From Sinorhizobium meliloti (lineage in GTDB: Bacteria > Pseudomonadota > Alphaproteobacteria > Rhizobiales > Rhizobiaceae), in contig NZ_CP141215.1 of the NCBI RefSeq assembly GCF_035610345.1, positions 273,727 through 337,726 of the forward strand: a stretch of 64,000 nt of DNA. The letters are read 5' to 3'. The translations under genes and the position numbers were made by a program. Numbering within the stretch: position 1 is the stretch's first letter; each line of letters begins with the position of its first letter. Positions 10,020 to 19,286 of the stretch are shown piece by piece. The notes beneath the pieces are model-generated. The model made no database searches. It worked only from the letters and a program-made list of their open reading frames with translations, and was not told the DNA's origin.

Positions 10020-10062
10020 CGCAATTATGTGAAGCGTGCAGTTATGTGGAGTCCGCCGCGGC
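10020..10062 (+). repeat. RIT left terminal inverted repeat
   Basis: Begins CGCAATTATGTGAAGCG and matches the reverse complement of 13376-13418 over all 43 bases. It contains two spaced TTATGTG units (10024-10030 and 10042-10048), a possible recombinase-binding repeat. Confidence 0.9.
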
Positions 10063-10096
10063 AATTGCTTGCCGCCTGCGGTGTTTGAGAGTGGGA

Positions 10097-11111
10097 TTAC
10101 TCGATATAATTTGTCGATCGTCCGATGGACTTCAGCATCGCGAGGAGCTTGTCGGGAGCAGCAAAGCGACCTCGCTTGAGCGACGGCGGCGCCATCGCGG
10201 CAAGCGCCTCCCAGTTTTTCGGTTGGATCGGCCCGCAGATAGATTTCCGTGCTTTGCAGGCTGGCGTGACCGAGCCAGAGTGACACCTTGCGCACATCGC
10301 GGGTCGCTTTCAGGGTGTGCATGGCGCAGGTATGGCGCAAAACATGTGGGGTAATGCGTTTATCGGCGAGAGATGGGAGCTTCTGCGCCGCGGGAGCGGC
10401 GTGCTTGGCGAGGATATATTCGAATCCCGCCCGGGTCATCGCGCGTCCCATGGCATTGAGGAAGAGTTCGGCGTCGCCACTCGCCGGACGGACTGCCAGC
10501 CAGGCCTTCAACGCCGCCGTGGTCTCTTTCCACAAGGGCAACACGCGTTCGCGGCGTCCCTTACCCATGACGTGGATGCTGGTGACCGTCTGGCGGTCAA
10601 TCTGGTCGAGGCGGATGCTGACGAGCTCGGAGACGCGCAGCCCTGCAGCGAAGGCCAGATGCAGCATCGCTCGATCGCGAATGCCGGATACCTGACGCGG
10701 GTTAGGTGCATCAAGCAAAGCCTGCATCTCATCGCGGCTGAGATGGCTGACGAGCGCCTCGTCGACCTTCATCATCGGAATCGCCCGAACCCGGCGCGCG
10801 TGATCCAGACAGGAAGGGAGCCGGTACTCGAGGAAGCGGAAGAAGGCTTTGATGGCAGCAAGACGGGCGTTGCGGGTGCGCGCCGAGTTGCCGCGCTCCC
10901 TCTCAATGTGCTCCAAAAACGCAAGGAGCAGCGGCGGATCGAGTTGCTCGATCTCGATGCGGGACGGGGTGGTCCTCAACCGGCTAGCGGCGAAGCACAG
11001 CAGCAGTTGGAAGCTGTAGGCGTAAGCCTCGCAGGTGTGTGGGCTTGCCCGCCGCTCTCGCGGCAGGTGTTCTCGTAGAAAGGTGGTGAGATGCGGAGCC
11101 AGCGCGGTCAT
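10097..11111 (-). pseudogene. Third RIT tyrosine recombinase, frameshifted near the C-terminus
   Basis: A tyrosine recombinase with an N-terminal SAM-like core-binding region (HLTTFLREHLPRERRASPHT) and the catalytic set: Arg in GLRVSELVSIR, Lys in VMGKGRRERVLPL, HVLRHTCAMH, WLGHASLQSTEIY with the nucleophilic Tyr. Just after the tyrosine, at about 10215, the family tail (ALAAMAPPSLKRGRF then DKLLAMLKS, ending near 10097) lies in another frame. The uninterrupted frame instead runs on into IS66 sequence to 9774. All catalytic residues precede the break, so partial activity is possible. Its start at 11111 overlaps the second recombinase stop by four bases. Confidence 0.85.
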
Positions 11112-12022
11112 GTGACGGCTCCTTGATGCAAGGCCTCGCCAGCCGCTGCGATCTGCCTCAACAGTATCGGCGTTGCCTGCAGATACCAGTAGGTGTCAGT
11201 GACGTGGGCATGGCCGAGGTAGGTGCTGAGGGCGACGATATGGCGGCCGACGGCATGGTGATCGTGCTGGCATTGCTCGAGGGAGCGCACGGCGAATGTG
11301 TGCCGCAGATCGTGAATGCGGGGGCCCGTTTGCCCGGGCTCTCCCCGCACACCGAGCGATCGTGCGAGGCGGAGGAAGACAGCAATCACGGTACTGTAGG
11401 CCGGCGGCGCGCCCGGAGCGGAAACGAACAGCATGCTGTTCAAGGTTCCGAGCCGACGACGCGCCAACAAATACTTGTCCAGGGCGTCCCGCGTCGTGTC
11501 GTGGAGCGGCAGCAAGCGGCTCTTCTGGAACTTGGTTTGTCGGATAACCAACCCATCGGCGGTCACGTCCTCAAATCGAAGCGCGAGGGCTTCGGAAATG
11601 CGCATTCCGGTGGCGGCCGGCAATCCGAACAGGGTCTCGTACATCAGCGGCCGGATCGTGGCTGACGGCTTCAATTGTGCGGCCGCCTGCAACAACGCGG
11701 TGATCTCATTTCGGGTATAGATGTGCGGGATCCGCCGCTTGAGCAGGTTGCGCCCCAGGGCTTCGGCGGAAGGAATCTGATGGCGCAGGTCCTCGGCTGC
11801 TAGCACCAACGCAAAGCGGCGGACCGTCACCAGCCGGTTGCGGCGCTGCTGTGGGGATGGCGCAAGCGTCGCCCATTCAAGTACACGAGTGACTTCAATG
11901 TGCCGATCGCCATGCCTCTCGGCGAAGGTGACGAAGCTCCTCAAAAGCGTGTGCTGGACGCGGAACTTGAAGCCCACCGTGCGCTGGAGTTCCACATATC
12001 GCGAGAGATCCTGGCTCAGCAT
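11108..12022 (-). CDS. Second RIT tyrosine recombinase
   Basis: A tyrosine recombinase of about 304 residues from MLSQDLSRYVELQRTVGFKF at 12022. Catalytic elements are visible: Arg in ATGMRISEALALRFEDV, Lys in TKFQKSRLLPL, IHDLRHTFAVRSL (His-x-x-Arg), and STYLGHAHVTDTYWYLQ with the last His and Tyr. The longer start at 12040 lies deeper in the preceding gene; the chosen ATG gives a 7-base overlap with its stop. This is the only one of the three RIT recombinases that looks intact. In such trios the proteins are thought to act together. Confidence 0.9.
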   Translation of the reverse strand: MLSQDLSRYVELQRTVGFKFRVQHTLLRSFVTFAERHGDRHIEVTRVLEWATLAPSPQQRRNRLVTVRRFALVLAAEDLRHQIPSAEALGRNLLKRRIPHIYTRNEITALLQAAAQLKPSATIRPLMYETLFGLPAATGMRISEALALRFEDVTADGLVIRQTKFQKSRLLPLHDTTRDALDKYLLARRRLGTLNSMLFVSAPGAPPAYSTVIAVFLRLARSLGVRGEPGQTGPRIHDLRHTFAVRSLEQCQHDHHAVGRHIVALSTYLGHAHVTDTYWYLQATPILLRQIAAAGEALHQGAVT

Positions 12023-13262
12023 GACGCACTCCCCGGCCAAGGCTGGGCGACCTGGAGCAGCATGTCGATGTCCACCTTCGCATAGTGGGCAGTCGTGTCG
12101 ACCGATCGATGGCGAAGCACGGCCCCGATCATATCCAGCGTGGCGCCGGCCCGAAGCATGCTGGTCGCCGCGGAGCGCCGCAGGAGATTGGCGCCTCGGG
12201 AGGGAGCGTTGTCGATACCCGCCCTTACAAGCGCAAGCTTGACGATGCTAGAGACAGTCGCGCTCGCTAACGGCAGATGCGGCGCGACAGCCCGCAGGAA
12301 GATCTGCTCGCAGGCGGCGGGCGGACGGGCCTCGCGTAGATAGTCGATAATCGCTTCACCGACGTTTTGGGGCAGCGGAAGCCGGATCTCGCGGCGGCCC
12401 TTGCCGCGCACACATAAAGTGCCCTCTCGCCAATCGATGTCTTCAAGGCACATGCTCGAAACGTCGCCGGCGCGCAGGCCGAGACGTGCGAGCAGCAGCA
12501 GAACCGCGTGATCGCGGATGCCGATCGGTGTCGTGACGTCGCACGACGCAACCACCCGATCAACGTCGGCGGTGGAGATGTAGAGCGGCAAGGCCGATAA
12601 CCGCCATTGCGGGACCGTCGGTATGGCCTGATCAAGCCGTTGGCACAAGCCCTGGGTAGCCAGATACTTGAGGTAGCCTCGCAACGCCATCGTCATCGTC
12701 TTGAGGTTGGCGCGCGAACTTCGCTGGGCCTCGTCAAGAATCACCTGCCGAACAAGACGGGCATCGTACAGTTTTGGATCAGGACCGAGGCCGGCAAGCA
12801 GCCGCATGACCATACGACCGTGGCGACGGACGGTGCGCTCGGATATCCCCCGATGCCGTCTCAGCCAAGTCTGGAAAGCAACAATTTGGACCTCGTGAAG
12901 GTCCACACCTGGCAGCTCATCTGTCGACGGCGTCACCGCCCCGTATTCCACCAGGAAACCAATGAACCAGCGTGCGCGATTGACATATTTGCCGACAGAC
13001 GATCGGCTTGCCGGCTGCCAGGGCAACGGTATCGGTGCTGCGCAAAGCGGCGGACGACATCGCCGTCAATCTCCGTGATGGCAAACTTCGTGCTCTGTAG
13101 CCACTGTCCGAAATGACGGGCCGACGCTTCGTAGCCTGACACCGTTAGGCGGGTATGTCCCAAGTTCAACAATCGGCTCGTGAACGCCTCCAGGAACGGA
13201 CGCAATTTGCCTGGGTCCATCAGTTGCGTGCATTCCGGTAGAACTTCCGTCGATTTTGGCAC
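12016..13262 (-). pseudogene. First RIT tyrosine recombinase, frameshifted
   Basis: The N-terminal part (from MPKSTEVLPECTQLMDPGKL at 13262, through LTVSGYEASARHFGQWLQ, to RFAQHRYRCPGSR) and the remainder (from YVNRARWFIGFLVEYG onward) are in different frames, with the switch around 12990-13030. The catalytic part shows Arg in LGLRAGDVSSM, Lys in VRGKGRREIRLPL, LLRRSAATSML and VLRHRSVDTTAHYAKV. The position expected to hold the first His of HxxR reads Asn (NLLR). If the frame switch is real the protein is not made; if it is a sequencing error the gene would encode about 415 residues. Confidence 0.8.
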
Positions 13263-13375
13263 GGGTGGTCTCCTCTCGATGACAAAAGAACGTCTCGAGA
13301 CGACAACAATTATGCCGAGTGGGGAAGGCTCATGACCGATCTAAGCTATTGGACAAAAACGAGGAAGCAGCTCGA

Positions 13376-13418
13376 GCCGCGGCGGACTCCACATAACTGC
13401 ACGCTTCACATAATTGCG
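13376..13418 (-). repeat. RIT right terminal inverted repeat
   Basis: Exact reverse complement of 10020-10062. Inward of it the two ends diverge, so the repeat boundary is sharp. Outward lies IS66 tnpB on the minus strand, read toward the repeat. Confidence 0.9.
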
Positions 13419-13806
13419 GAAGTCAACAGGATGACTGGCGAGGAACACCTTCACGCCGGAGGGGATCATGCCGACCGCACCGCCCGGATCACCCGCTGCA
13501 AGTGCACCTCGTCGACGTCTGCGCCGGCGCGCACGACAATGTCACCAATGAAAATCTCGACCACCGCGGCAGCCGCGCGCACCGAGCCCCCTGCGCCAGC
13601 CGAACGCTGCGGGGAGGCATCGGTCCGAGCGTTACGACGCCAGGCGAAGAGCTGAGAGGGATGAAGCCGATCCGATGGGCGATCGCCGAGACGCTTGCGC
13701 CGGGCTCCAGTGCCTCTGCCACCGCCTGCGCCTTGAGCTCATCCGACCAGCGCCGGCGCAATTGCCCTGGAGCACCCTCAAGTCGCTCGACGACCGCTTC
13801 GATCAT
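13419..13806 (-). pseudogene. IS66 tnpA (frameshifted) and tnpB start, cut by RIT
   Basis: On the minus strand an IS66 TnpA begins MIEAVVERLEGAPGQLRRRW at 13806 and reads to SAIAHRIG. It then shifts frame near 13655 and continues with VVEIFIGDIVVRAGADVDEVH to VIRAVRSA-stop. TnpB follows (MIPSGVKVFLASHPVDFR) and ends at the RIT right repeat. It is a different IS66 copy, in opposite orientation, from the one on the left side of the RIT element. Confidence 0.8.
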
Positions 13807-13943
13807 AGGTTCTAGATGGGGTATTCGGCTTGGCGCCTCATCTTCAGGGTGATTTGGGATTGTAGTCGGGGTGCTGCGCTTCGAGGGGTGATAAAACGTG
13901 GTCTGTATCGCAACAGCCGCAAGCATCTGAAAGGAAGCGCAGC

Positions 13944-14015
13944 ATGAAGCATTATGTCGGAATGGACGTCTCTGTGAAAGAGACTTCATTGTGCATCGTC
14001 GATGAAGCGGGTTTC
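13944..14015 (+). pseudogene. IS110-family transposase N-terminal fragment
   Basis: MKHYVGMDVSVKETSLCIVD is the N-terminal DEDD-type start of an IS110-family transposase, with the first catalytic Asp in GMDVS. Similarity ends after about 24 codons. Confidence 0.7.
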
Positions 14016-14089
14016 GCTGGCGCAAGGAACTCTGCCAGATATCCGCGCCGTCCGTCCCGCAACTCATTCCAGTAGAGGTCGTCGAGCCG

Positions 14090-14480
14090 CTACCGTCGTG
14101 CGCGCTGTGAGGAGAGCGCGTCGCTGCTGGCACCGGATCATCGAGGCGTGGCAAGGCAAGATGATCGTCAGCGACAACAGAAGCGAGTTCACCAGCAACG
14201 CGATCCTGCAATGGACGGCAGGGCCAAGGTGGACGGGCACTACATCGCCCCTGGCAAGCCGATCCGAACACCTCCCTCGATAGCTTCAATGGTCGGCTTG
14301 TAGACGAGTTCTTGAAGGAAACCCTCTTCTCGTCTCTGAACCATGCTCGATCAGCGCTTTCAAGTGGCGCCGTGACTACAACGATCACCGCCCGTACGCT
14401 GGCCTCGGCTGGCTGACACCTGCGGAGTTCGCTCATACGATCAACAACGCGATGCGGCGCGCAGCAGTCCGATCCTGGAG
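14090..14480 (+). pseudogene. IS3-family OrfB (integrase core) C-terminal fragment, frameshifted
   Basis: Pieces in shifting frames match the DDE integrase core of IS3 OrfB: DNRSEFTSNAILQW, then DWHYIAPGKPIQNTSLDSFN, GRLVDEFLKETLFSSLNHA and GLGWLTPAEFAHTIN. At least two frame changes and no N-terminal half remain, so it is a remnant. Confidence 0.75.
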
Positions 14481-15139
14481 TTGGTTCCAACGGCTTCATT
14501 TGCTTTTGCGGCAAGTCTCCATCGGGGATTTCGTTGGTAGCATGCAGACCTACGTCTTCAGAGGCTACCATCCTTAGTAGGTAGCTGTGCGCATTAGAGA
14601 GCGACTACAAGGAGCTATGAACCTTACTCGCGAAGGAGACGGCCATGGATAGAGCAGGGCAATTGAATACGAGAGCGTGCGCGCACACATGGGTTCGTGG
14701 ACGGGCGATGTCCTCGGCTATGCGTACCCATCTGCCGACCACCAGCGGACTCTGGCTTCGCAAATTCGGGCCTGCTGAAGCGTCTATACGCGAGGATGCC
14801 GGCGCTGCCAGCAGGTTATTGTTCGACGGGAACGTTCGTCCCGTACACCTCAATGAAGTTGTTCAGCGGGCCGCTTACTGGGCGGCCGTTTGCCCCAACA
14901 GAGTTCGAACTTGATCTCCCACTTACCCGCATTCGGACAGTCTCGAGCCGAATTGAAACAAGTAGATACGGAACAGAAATGAAAGGGAAGTAAATGGCTC
15001 AGAGATGGCCTCAGCTTGTTCAACGGGGAGGGCTTGGACCGCCAAGTCCGATTCCACCGATTGCAAGTCTGGAAAGAGAGAGCTTCCACCCACAACCAAT
15101 CGCGTTAATGCGATGCCTAACCTCAGAGGGAGCCCTGAA
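14481..15139. other. Region upstream of the aminotransferase gene cluster
   Basis: About 660 bases with no recognisable gene. A short plus-strand frame at 14645-14914 has no known domain. The promoter of the aminotransferase gene should be in the last 200 bases, but no strong sigma-70, sigma-54 (GG-N10-GC) or nod-box pattern could be defended by eye. Confidence 0.45.
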
Positions 15140-16399
15140 ATGAACACCGATGCTTTCTCGATTCACGAGTCTAACGTTCAGCGCTATGGGCGGTCGTTTC
15201 CCGCAGTCTTCACGAAAGCTCTTGGGGCGACAATCTGGGATGAGACCGGACGGTCTTATCTCGACTTTCTTGTCGGGTCCGGCGCACTCAACTACGGACA
15301 CAACAACCCGGTAATCCTTGACCCAGCTGTTGAATATCTTGCTGGCAAGAATATTCTTCTGTCGCTTGATATGTATACGGCGGCAAAGCGAGACTTCATT
15401 GAAGTGTTTGTCGATACGATCCTGAAGCCTCGGGGTTTGTCGTACAAGATACAATTTCCAGGTCCGACGGGTACCAATGCCAACGAAGCTGCGCTGGCGC
15501 TGGCGCGCAAATACACCGGCCGTTCGAGCGTCATGGCCTTCACGAATGCGTTCCATGGCATGTCGCTCGGCTCCTTGGCCGTTTCGGGGTCGGCATCAAC
15601 CAGGGAACTTGGCGGTGTAGCTCGCCACGATGTAATCCGGGTGCCTTACGACAGCTATCCGAACCAAAGTTTCGATTCCGCGGCTTACATCGACGCCGTG
15701 TTGGGTGATCCAGGCAGCGGTGTAGAAAAGCCCGCCGCAATAATTCTGGAGACCATTCAGGCAGAAGGGGGCATGAACACCGCATCCGCTGCTTGGCTGT
15801 CGGAAATTCAGCGCATTTGCCGTAAGCACGGCATTGTATTGATTGTTGACGACATTCAGGCAGGCGCTGGACGAACCGGCGATTTCTTTTCATTTGAGTT
15901 CGCGAAAATTGAACCCGACATCGTGTGCTTATCCAAATCCCTAAGTGGTTCAGGAACCCCGTTCTCAATTGTGCTGATTCGCCCCGAGATAGACGTATGG
16001 AAACCCGGTGAACATAGCGGGACTTTCAGAGGCAACAATCTCGCGTTCGTGACTGCAGGTGCCATGTGCAAAATGTGGTCCGACGGGCAGTTTACCGCAG
16101 GCCTCGAGCGGACAGCCGTTAAGCTGCAAAGACAACTTGATCGGCTCGTTGAAAAATTCCCCAAGTGCATCGAACAAAAACGCGGTCGTGGTCTGATGGC
16201 AGGTCTTAAGTGCCATTCGTCAGCCATCGTCGCTCGTGTGCATGACCTCGCTTTCGAAAATGGCTTGCTGATCGAAGCTTCAGGCCCGAATCGCGACGTC
16301 ATCAAAGTCCTTCCACCTATAACGATCACCGATGACGAACTTGACCATGGCATCGAGATCCTCGATCAGGCACTACAGGAGCAAACCAATGACGAATAG
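15140..16399 (+). CDS. EctB-like class III aminotransferase (L-2,4-diaminobutyrate transaminase type)
   Basis: A 419-residue PLP-dependent class III aminotransferase from MNTDAFSIHESNVQRYGRSF at 15140 (the frame is open further upstream but without family sequence). EctB-like blocks: LVGSGALNYGHN near 45, QFPGPTGTNANEAALALARK near 105-124, NAFHGMSLGSLAVSG, VDDIQAGAGRTGDFFSFE near 236-253, and SKSLSGSGTPFSIVLI with the PLP lysine at 266. GEHSGTFRGNNLAFVTAGA is the EctB signature. EctB enzymes aminate aspartate-semialdehyde to L-2,4-diaminobutyrate using glutamate. No ectA or ectC is nearby, so ectoine is not the product. The stop overlaps the oxygenase gene by 11 bases, implying coupled translation and a shared pathway. 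Exact substrate is inference. Confidence 0.87.
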   Translation: MNTDAFSIHESNVQRYGRSFPAVFTKALGATIWDETGRSYLDFLVGSGALNYGHNNPVILDPAVEYLAGKNILLSLDMYTAAKRDFIEVFVDTILKPRGLSYKIQFPGPTGTNANEAALALARKYTGRSSVMAFTNAFHGMSLGSLAVSGSASTRELGGVARHDVIRVPYDSYPNQSFDSAAYIDAVLGDPGSGVEKPAAIILETIQAEGGMNTASAAWLSEIQRICRKHGIVLIVDDIQAGAGRTGDFFSFEFAKIEPDIVCLSKSLSGSGTPFSIVLIRPEIDVWKPGEHSGTFRGNNLAFVTAGAMCKMWSDGQFTAGLERTAVKLQRQLDRLVEKFPKCIEQKRGRGLMAGLKCHSSAIVARVHDLAFENGLLIEASGPNRDVIKVLPPITITDDELDHGIEILDQALQEQTNDE

Positions 16400-17231
16400 C
16401 CAAGTCTCTCACACGCCGGCCATTTCCCCCCTTTCGCTCAGAGAACGAGTGGGATCGATCAGCACTACGGAGATCATCTCAGTCCTGAAAGGCGAAATCA
16501 CCGGTCTGCATGTCAAGAACGCGTTCAGTAACGAAGTAGCCGAGGAAATCACCAAGAACTTTAGTCACAGTCTCGGTCTCAAGGACCGCAGAGATGGAGT
16601 TCCCGGACAGTATGTCGGTGCATCTCATTACAGAAAGGATGCGGTCAAATATTTCGCGGACTCGGAAGATGCGCAACCATTCATTGACATGCTTTTTGCC
16701 GATCTCGTTGATCCAGTTCGGGGAATATTCGACGCGCTAAAGCGCGATCTTCAGCATCAAGGCATTGAGCTTCGGCTGGCCCGTTCGGAGCATGGTCAGG
16801 CTAACATTTGCCGCGCTATCAGCTGGGGTGGTAGCGGTCCGTATGCTCTGGCGCCTCACGATGATGTCGCTCAAGTTTCGTCTGCTGGGAGCGATTTCGA
16901 GTTTTCCACCGTAGCAGAGAACACAGTTGCGGCGCTCAATTTTTATCCGAGCATGGCCAACGAAGGTGGCGCTTTGCGTCTTTGGAGCCACAAACCGACA
17001 GCCGCCGATCGAAAGGCACAAGATGTGGAGACCACTGGATATCCCTATTCGCCAACCTATCTCGAAGCCGTTCCCTACCGGGACCTCCAGCTGAAGGCTG
17101 GGGACATCGCGCTGATCGACGGCGGCTTCATTCACGGCGTCACCAGTAAATCAGGCGGTGAAAAACCTCGCCTGGTCCTGAACAGCTTTTTCGGCTTTGC
17201 GCGACCAGATCTGGTTCTATGGTGGACCTGA
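16389..17231 (+). CDS. 2-oxoglutarate/Fe(II)-dependent oxygenase
   Basis: A 280-residue protein starting MTNSQVSHTPAISPLSLRER at 16389, inside the end of the aminotransferase gene. A jelly-roll dioxygenase core is indicated by the facial triad: HDD at 157-159 (APHDDVAQ), a distal His at 249 in DGGFIHGVTSK and Arg 261 in KPRLVLNSFFGF, which would bind the 2-oxoglutarate carboxylate. Segments ALNFYPSMANEGGALRLW and LKAGDIALIDGG are the usual strands between them. Such enzymes hydroxylate (or desaturate, or halogenate when the Asp is lost; here it is kept) small molecules or amino acids. The overlap with the aminotransferase suggests that its product, or a derivative, is hydroxylated. Its closest functional relatives cannot be named from sequence alone. 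Confidence 0.85.
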   Translation: MTNSQVSHTPAISPLSLRERVGSISTTEIISVLKGEITGLHVKNAFSNEVAEEITKNFSHSLGLKDRRDGVPGQYVGASHYRKDAVKYFADSEDAQPFIDMLFADLVDPVRGIFDALKRDLQHQGIELRLARSEHGQANICRAISWGGSGPYALAPHDDVAQVSSAGSDFEFSTVAENTVAALNFYPSMANEGGALRLWSHKPTAADRKAQDVETTGYPYSPTYLEAVPYRDLQLKAGDIALIDGGFIHGVTSKSGGEKPRLVLNSFFGFARPDLVLWWT

Positions 17232-17403
17232 GTTTGGATGTCGCAGTCTGCTTACCTGGATTACAAGTATCACGTCGAAGATTGCGACCTTGCCTCGATT
17301 ACGCTGCCACCATCACTGGTGGCAGCGCATTGCAGTAAGCTTCCGGCGTCTGCCGGTCAAGATGAACGTGTGCACCGGTATTGTAAAAGGTCAAGCCTCC
17401 GAT

Positions 17404-17540
17404 ACGGTGTGAGCGTCCGGTGAGCAGCTTTTGCCGACCGGCCCAGACAGTGCAAGTTACGTCATGGATGATTCATCTGTGACGTAACTTGCACGACATA
17501 AGCGCCTTAACAAAGTCAGCTCACCTGACGCTCACACCGT
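17404..17540. repeat. Nested inverted repeat, 137 bp, MITE-like
   Basis: Outer arms 17404-17425 (starting ACGGTGTGAGCGTC) and 17519-17540 are reverse complements at 21 of 22 positions. Inner arms GTGCAAGTTACGTCA (17450-17464) and TGACGTAACTTGCAC (17480-17494) are exact reverse complements. The structure lies in an 837-base gap between the oxygenase and ATP-grasp genes. It could be a small non-autonomous mobile element or a large RNA hairpin acting as a terminator or processing site. Confidence 0.85.
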
Positions 17541-18068
17541 GTCTGCTTCGGAAACCATGCCGGCAGGCGCATCCGCATCCAAACGTTCGGCTCATCTGAT
17601 GGGCGCCGTATGCGGAGTGCCGGACGTACGGATCTTGCCGGTGGCGATGGTCTCCACGAACCTGGATCCATCCGGTGGATATAGGCGCTAGCAAGCTGTC
17701 AGTCAGGGCAACCTTATTGGAGTTAGAACGTGAAATCGAAAGCCACAGAATTTGCTCTGAATTCATCGCAGGAGCCGATGTGCTTTTTGAATGATCCTCG
17801 ACGCAAGGATCTAAACATATGCTGCGAAGTGGAAGTGGCCCGGATGTCGACTCGGCAGCTGCATGAAGCGTTGCAGCCATTCTGCCCCTGCACGTCCTCC
17901 TGAGTGCAAGACGTGCCCCCCGGAATGGACACTATACGTAGTCGAGTTCCGCAGAAAGAGACTGCCTGAACGAAGTAATTCTGCCTGAGACGACTTGCAC
18001 ACCTATGCAGTAGCTTCCTGATCTCTGTCATAAGTTCGTAAGCCATCGCACTACACGAGGTAACAGTC
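17541..18068. other. Gap before the ATP-grasp gene
   Basis: No gene is recognised here. The region separates the aminotransferase-oxygenase pair from the ATP-grasp gene and probably holds a second promoter. The ATP-grasp gene has an ACGAGGTAACAGTC leader giving a reasonable ribosome-binding site. Confidence 0.45.
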
Positions 18069-19286
18069 ATGACAACCAAAGTTCTCGTAATGATTGAAGG
18101 CGCAAGTAACGGCTTGCTGTTCGCGCAGGCAGCTAAGCGTCTTGGCCTTCATCCAATTATTCTGTCGGTTGATCCAGCTCAGTACGACTACCTTGCAGCG
18201 GAACGGATTGAGGCAATCAATGTCAATACAGACAACCTCGGGGCGCTGATTCACGAATGTAACCAGCTAAGTGCGATCTACGATATTGCTGGCATTACGT
18301 CCTCCCGGGAGTCGTTCTATGCAGCAGCTGGCAAGCTCTGCCAGCATTTCGGTCTGCCTGGGCCAAACCCTACATCCGTTGAACGATGCTGCGACAAATT
18401 TACCCAGCGTCAGATCCTCGCGGAGGCCGGCGTTCCAATGCCTGCTTATCACTTGGCAGTGAACGCGACGGACGTAAAAAGATCCGTCGCGCGGATCGGC
18501 CTGCCGGTGATTGTCAAGCCAGCCGTAGGCATCGGCAGCGACGGCGTCAGATTATGCTGCGACATGGACGAGGTAGCCGACCACACTCACTATTTGTTTG
18601 GTGGGAAGTACATATGGCAGTCTTCGCCACGGATATTGGTCGAAGAATTCGCACAAGGTCCGCATTATAGCATTGAAATGATGGGAAATGAGGTCATTGG
18701 GATTGCCGCCGCTGATTTCGGCCACCCTCCACATTTCGTCTGCCGTGAGTACATCTATCCGGCCCTGCTGACTGATAACGAACATAAGCGGATCGCCGAG
18801 ATTTCGCTGAGTTGCTTGCAAGCCCTCGGCCTTGGCTGGGGACCAAAGAACATCGATCTCCGGTGGACAAAGCGCGGGCCAGTCGTCATTGAAGTCAACC
18901 CACGTCTTGCTGGCACCCCCGCTCCTCAAATGGTCAAGTTGGCCTACGGTGTCGATCTGGTTACCGAGCACATAAGGCTCGTCACCGGCCATCAATCGGA
19001 TTTGACGACGAGGCGTTCGCATACTGCGGCAGCGCGGATCCTAGTTCCTGACCGCGATGGCACTCTAGATTGGATCAAGGGCGAGAGTCGGGCTGCCGCT
19101 TTGCCAGGAGTCGCCGAGGTCAAATTGTATGTTGAAACCAAGACCCCGATCGTGAGGAAAGGCGATTCGGAAGACAGGATCGGTTATGTCATCGCCGCTT
19201 CACCCAGTCGTGTTCGCGCCGAGGCGATACTTCAGCGCGCCGTCGACTTGATCGACTGGTCGATCAAACCATTTCCGATCGTTTGA
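18069..19286 (+). CDS. ATP-grasp amino-acid ligase-like enzyme, copy 1
   Basis: A 405-residue ATP-grasp protein. The N-terminal 100 residues form a preATP-grasp Rossmann-like domain (KVLVMIEGASNGLLFAQAAK). The ATP-grasp domain follows with LPVIVKPAVGIGSDGVRL (Lys 150 and Gly-rich loop), ILVEEFAQGPHYSIEMM (hinge, 190-206) and the Mg-binding VVIEVNPRLAG (272-282). The C-terminal 110 residues are an extra domain as in BacD-like, PylC-like and carnosine-synthase-like ligases. These enzymes activate a carboxylate as acyl-phosphate and join it to an amine, often making a dipeptide. It is about 60% identical by eye to the protein at 25408-26634, with conserved start and end. The neighbours suggest that it ligates the (hydroxylated) diamino acid; this is inference. 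Confidence 0.88.
   Translation: MTTKVLVMIEGASNGLLFAQAAKRLGLHPIILSVDPAQYDYLAAERIEAINVNTDNLGALIHECNQLSAIYDIAGITSSRESFYAAAGKLCQHFGLPGPNPTSVERCCDKFTQRQILAEAGVPMPAYHLAVNATDVKRSVARIGLPVIVKPAVGIGSDGVRLCCDMDEVADHTHYLFGGKYIWQSSPRILVEEFAQGPHYSIEMMGNEVIGIAAADFGHPPHFVCREYIYPALLTDNEHKRIAEISLSCLQALGLGWGPKNIDLRWTKRGPVVIEVNPRLAGTPAPQMVKLAYGVDLVTEHIRLVTGHQSDLTTRRSHTAAARILVPDRDGTLDWIKGESRAAALPGVAEVKLYVETKTPIVRKGDSEDRIGYVIAASPSRVRAEAILQRAVDLIDWSIKPFPIV

Larger units (their letters stand above)
10020..13418 (-). mobile_element. RIT element (recombinase in trio) with 43-bp terminal inverted repeats
   Basis: Three tyrosine recombinase genes lie head to tail on the minus strand with short overlaps (12016-12022 and 11108-11111), the hallmark of RIT elements. 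They are enclosed by inverted repeats identical over 43 bases (10020-10062 and 13376-13418). Both outer ends abut IS66 tnpB at the same DxR codon, but the two tnpB stubs point toward the element from opposite sides. Genes one and three carry frame breaks, so this copy is probably immobile unless those are sequence errors. Confidence 0.85.

Noticed and set aside
9774..10096. Extended C-terminus of the third RIT recombinase running through IS66 tnpA
   Set aside because: The family tail lies in another frame ending at 10097; the extension is read-through after a frame break.
13489..14571. Minus-strand frame of 360 codons
   Set aside because: Only its last third resembles IS66 TnpA; the rest is antisense to IS3 and IS110 fragments.
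14481..15139. nod box or sigma-54/NifA promoter upstream of the cluster
   Set aside because: No sequence matched the nod-box or GG-N10-GC patterns well enough by eye; a weight-matrix scan would be needed.
15140..17231. Ectoine or hydroxyectoine biosynthesis
   Set aside because: The EctB-like enzyme and a 2OG oxygenase suggested it, but ectA and ectC are missing and the oxygenase lacks the EctD sequence pattern.
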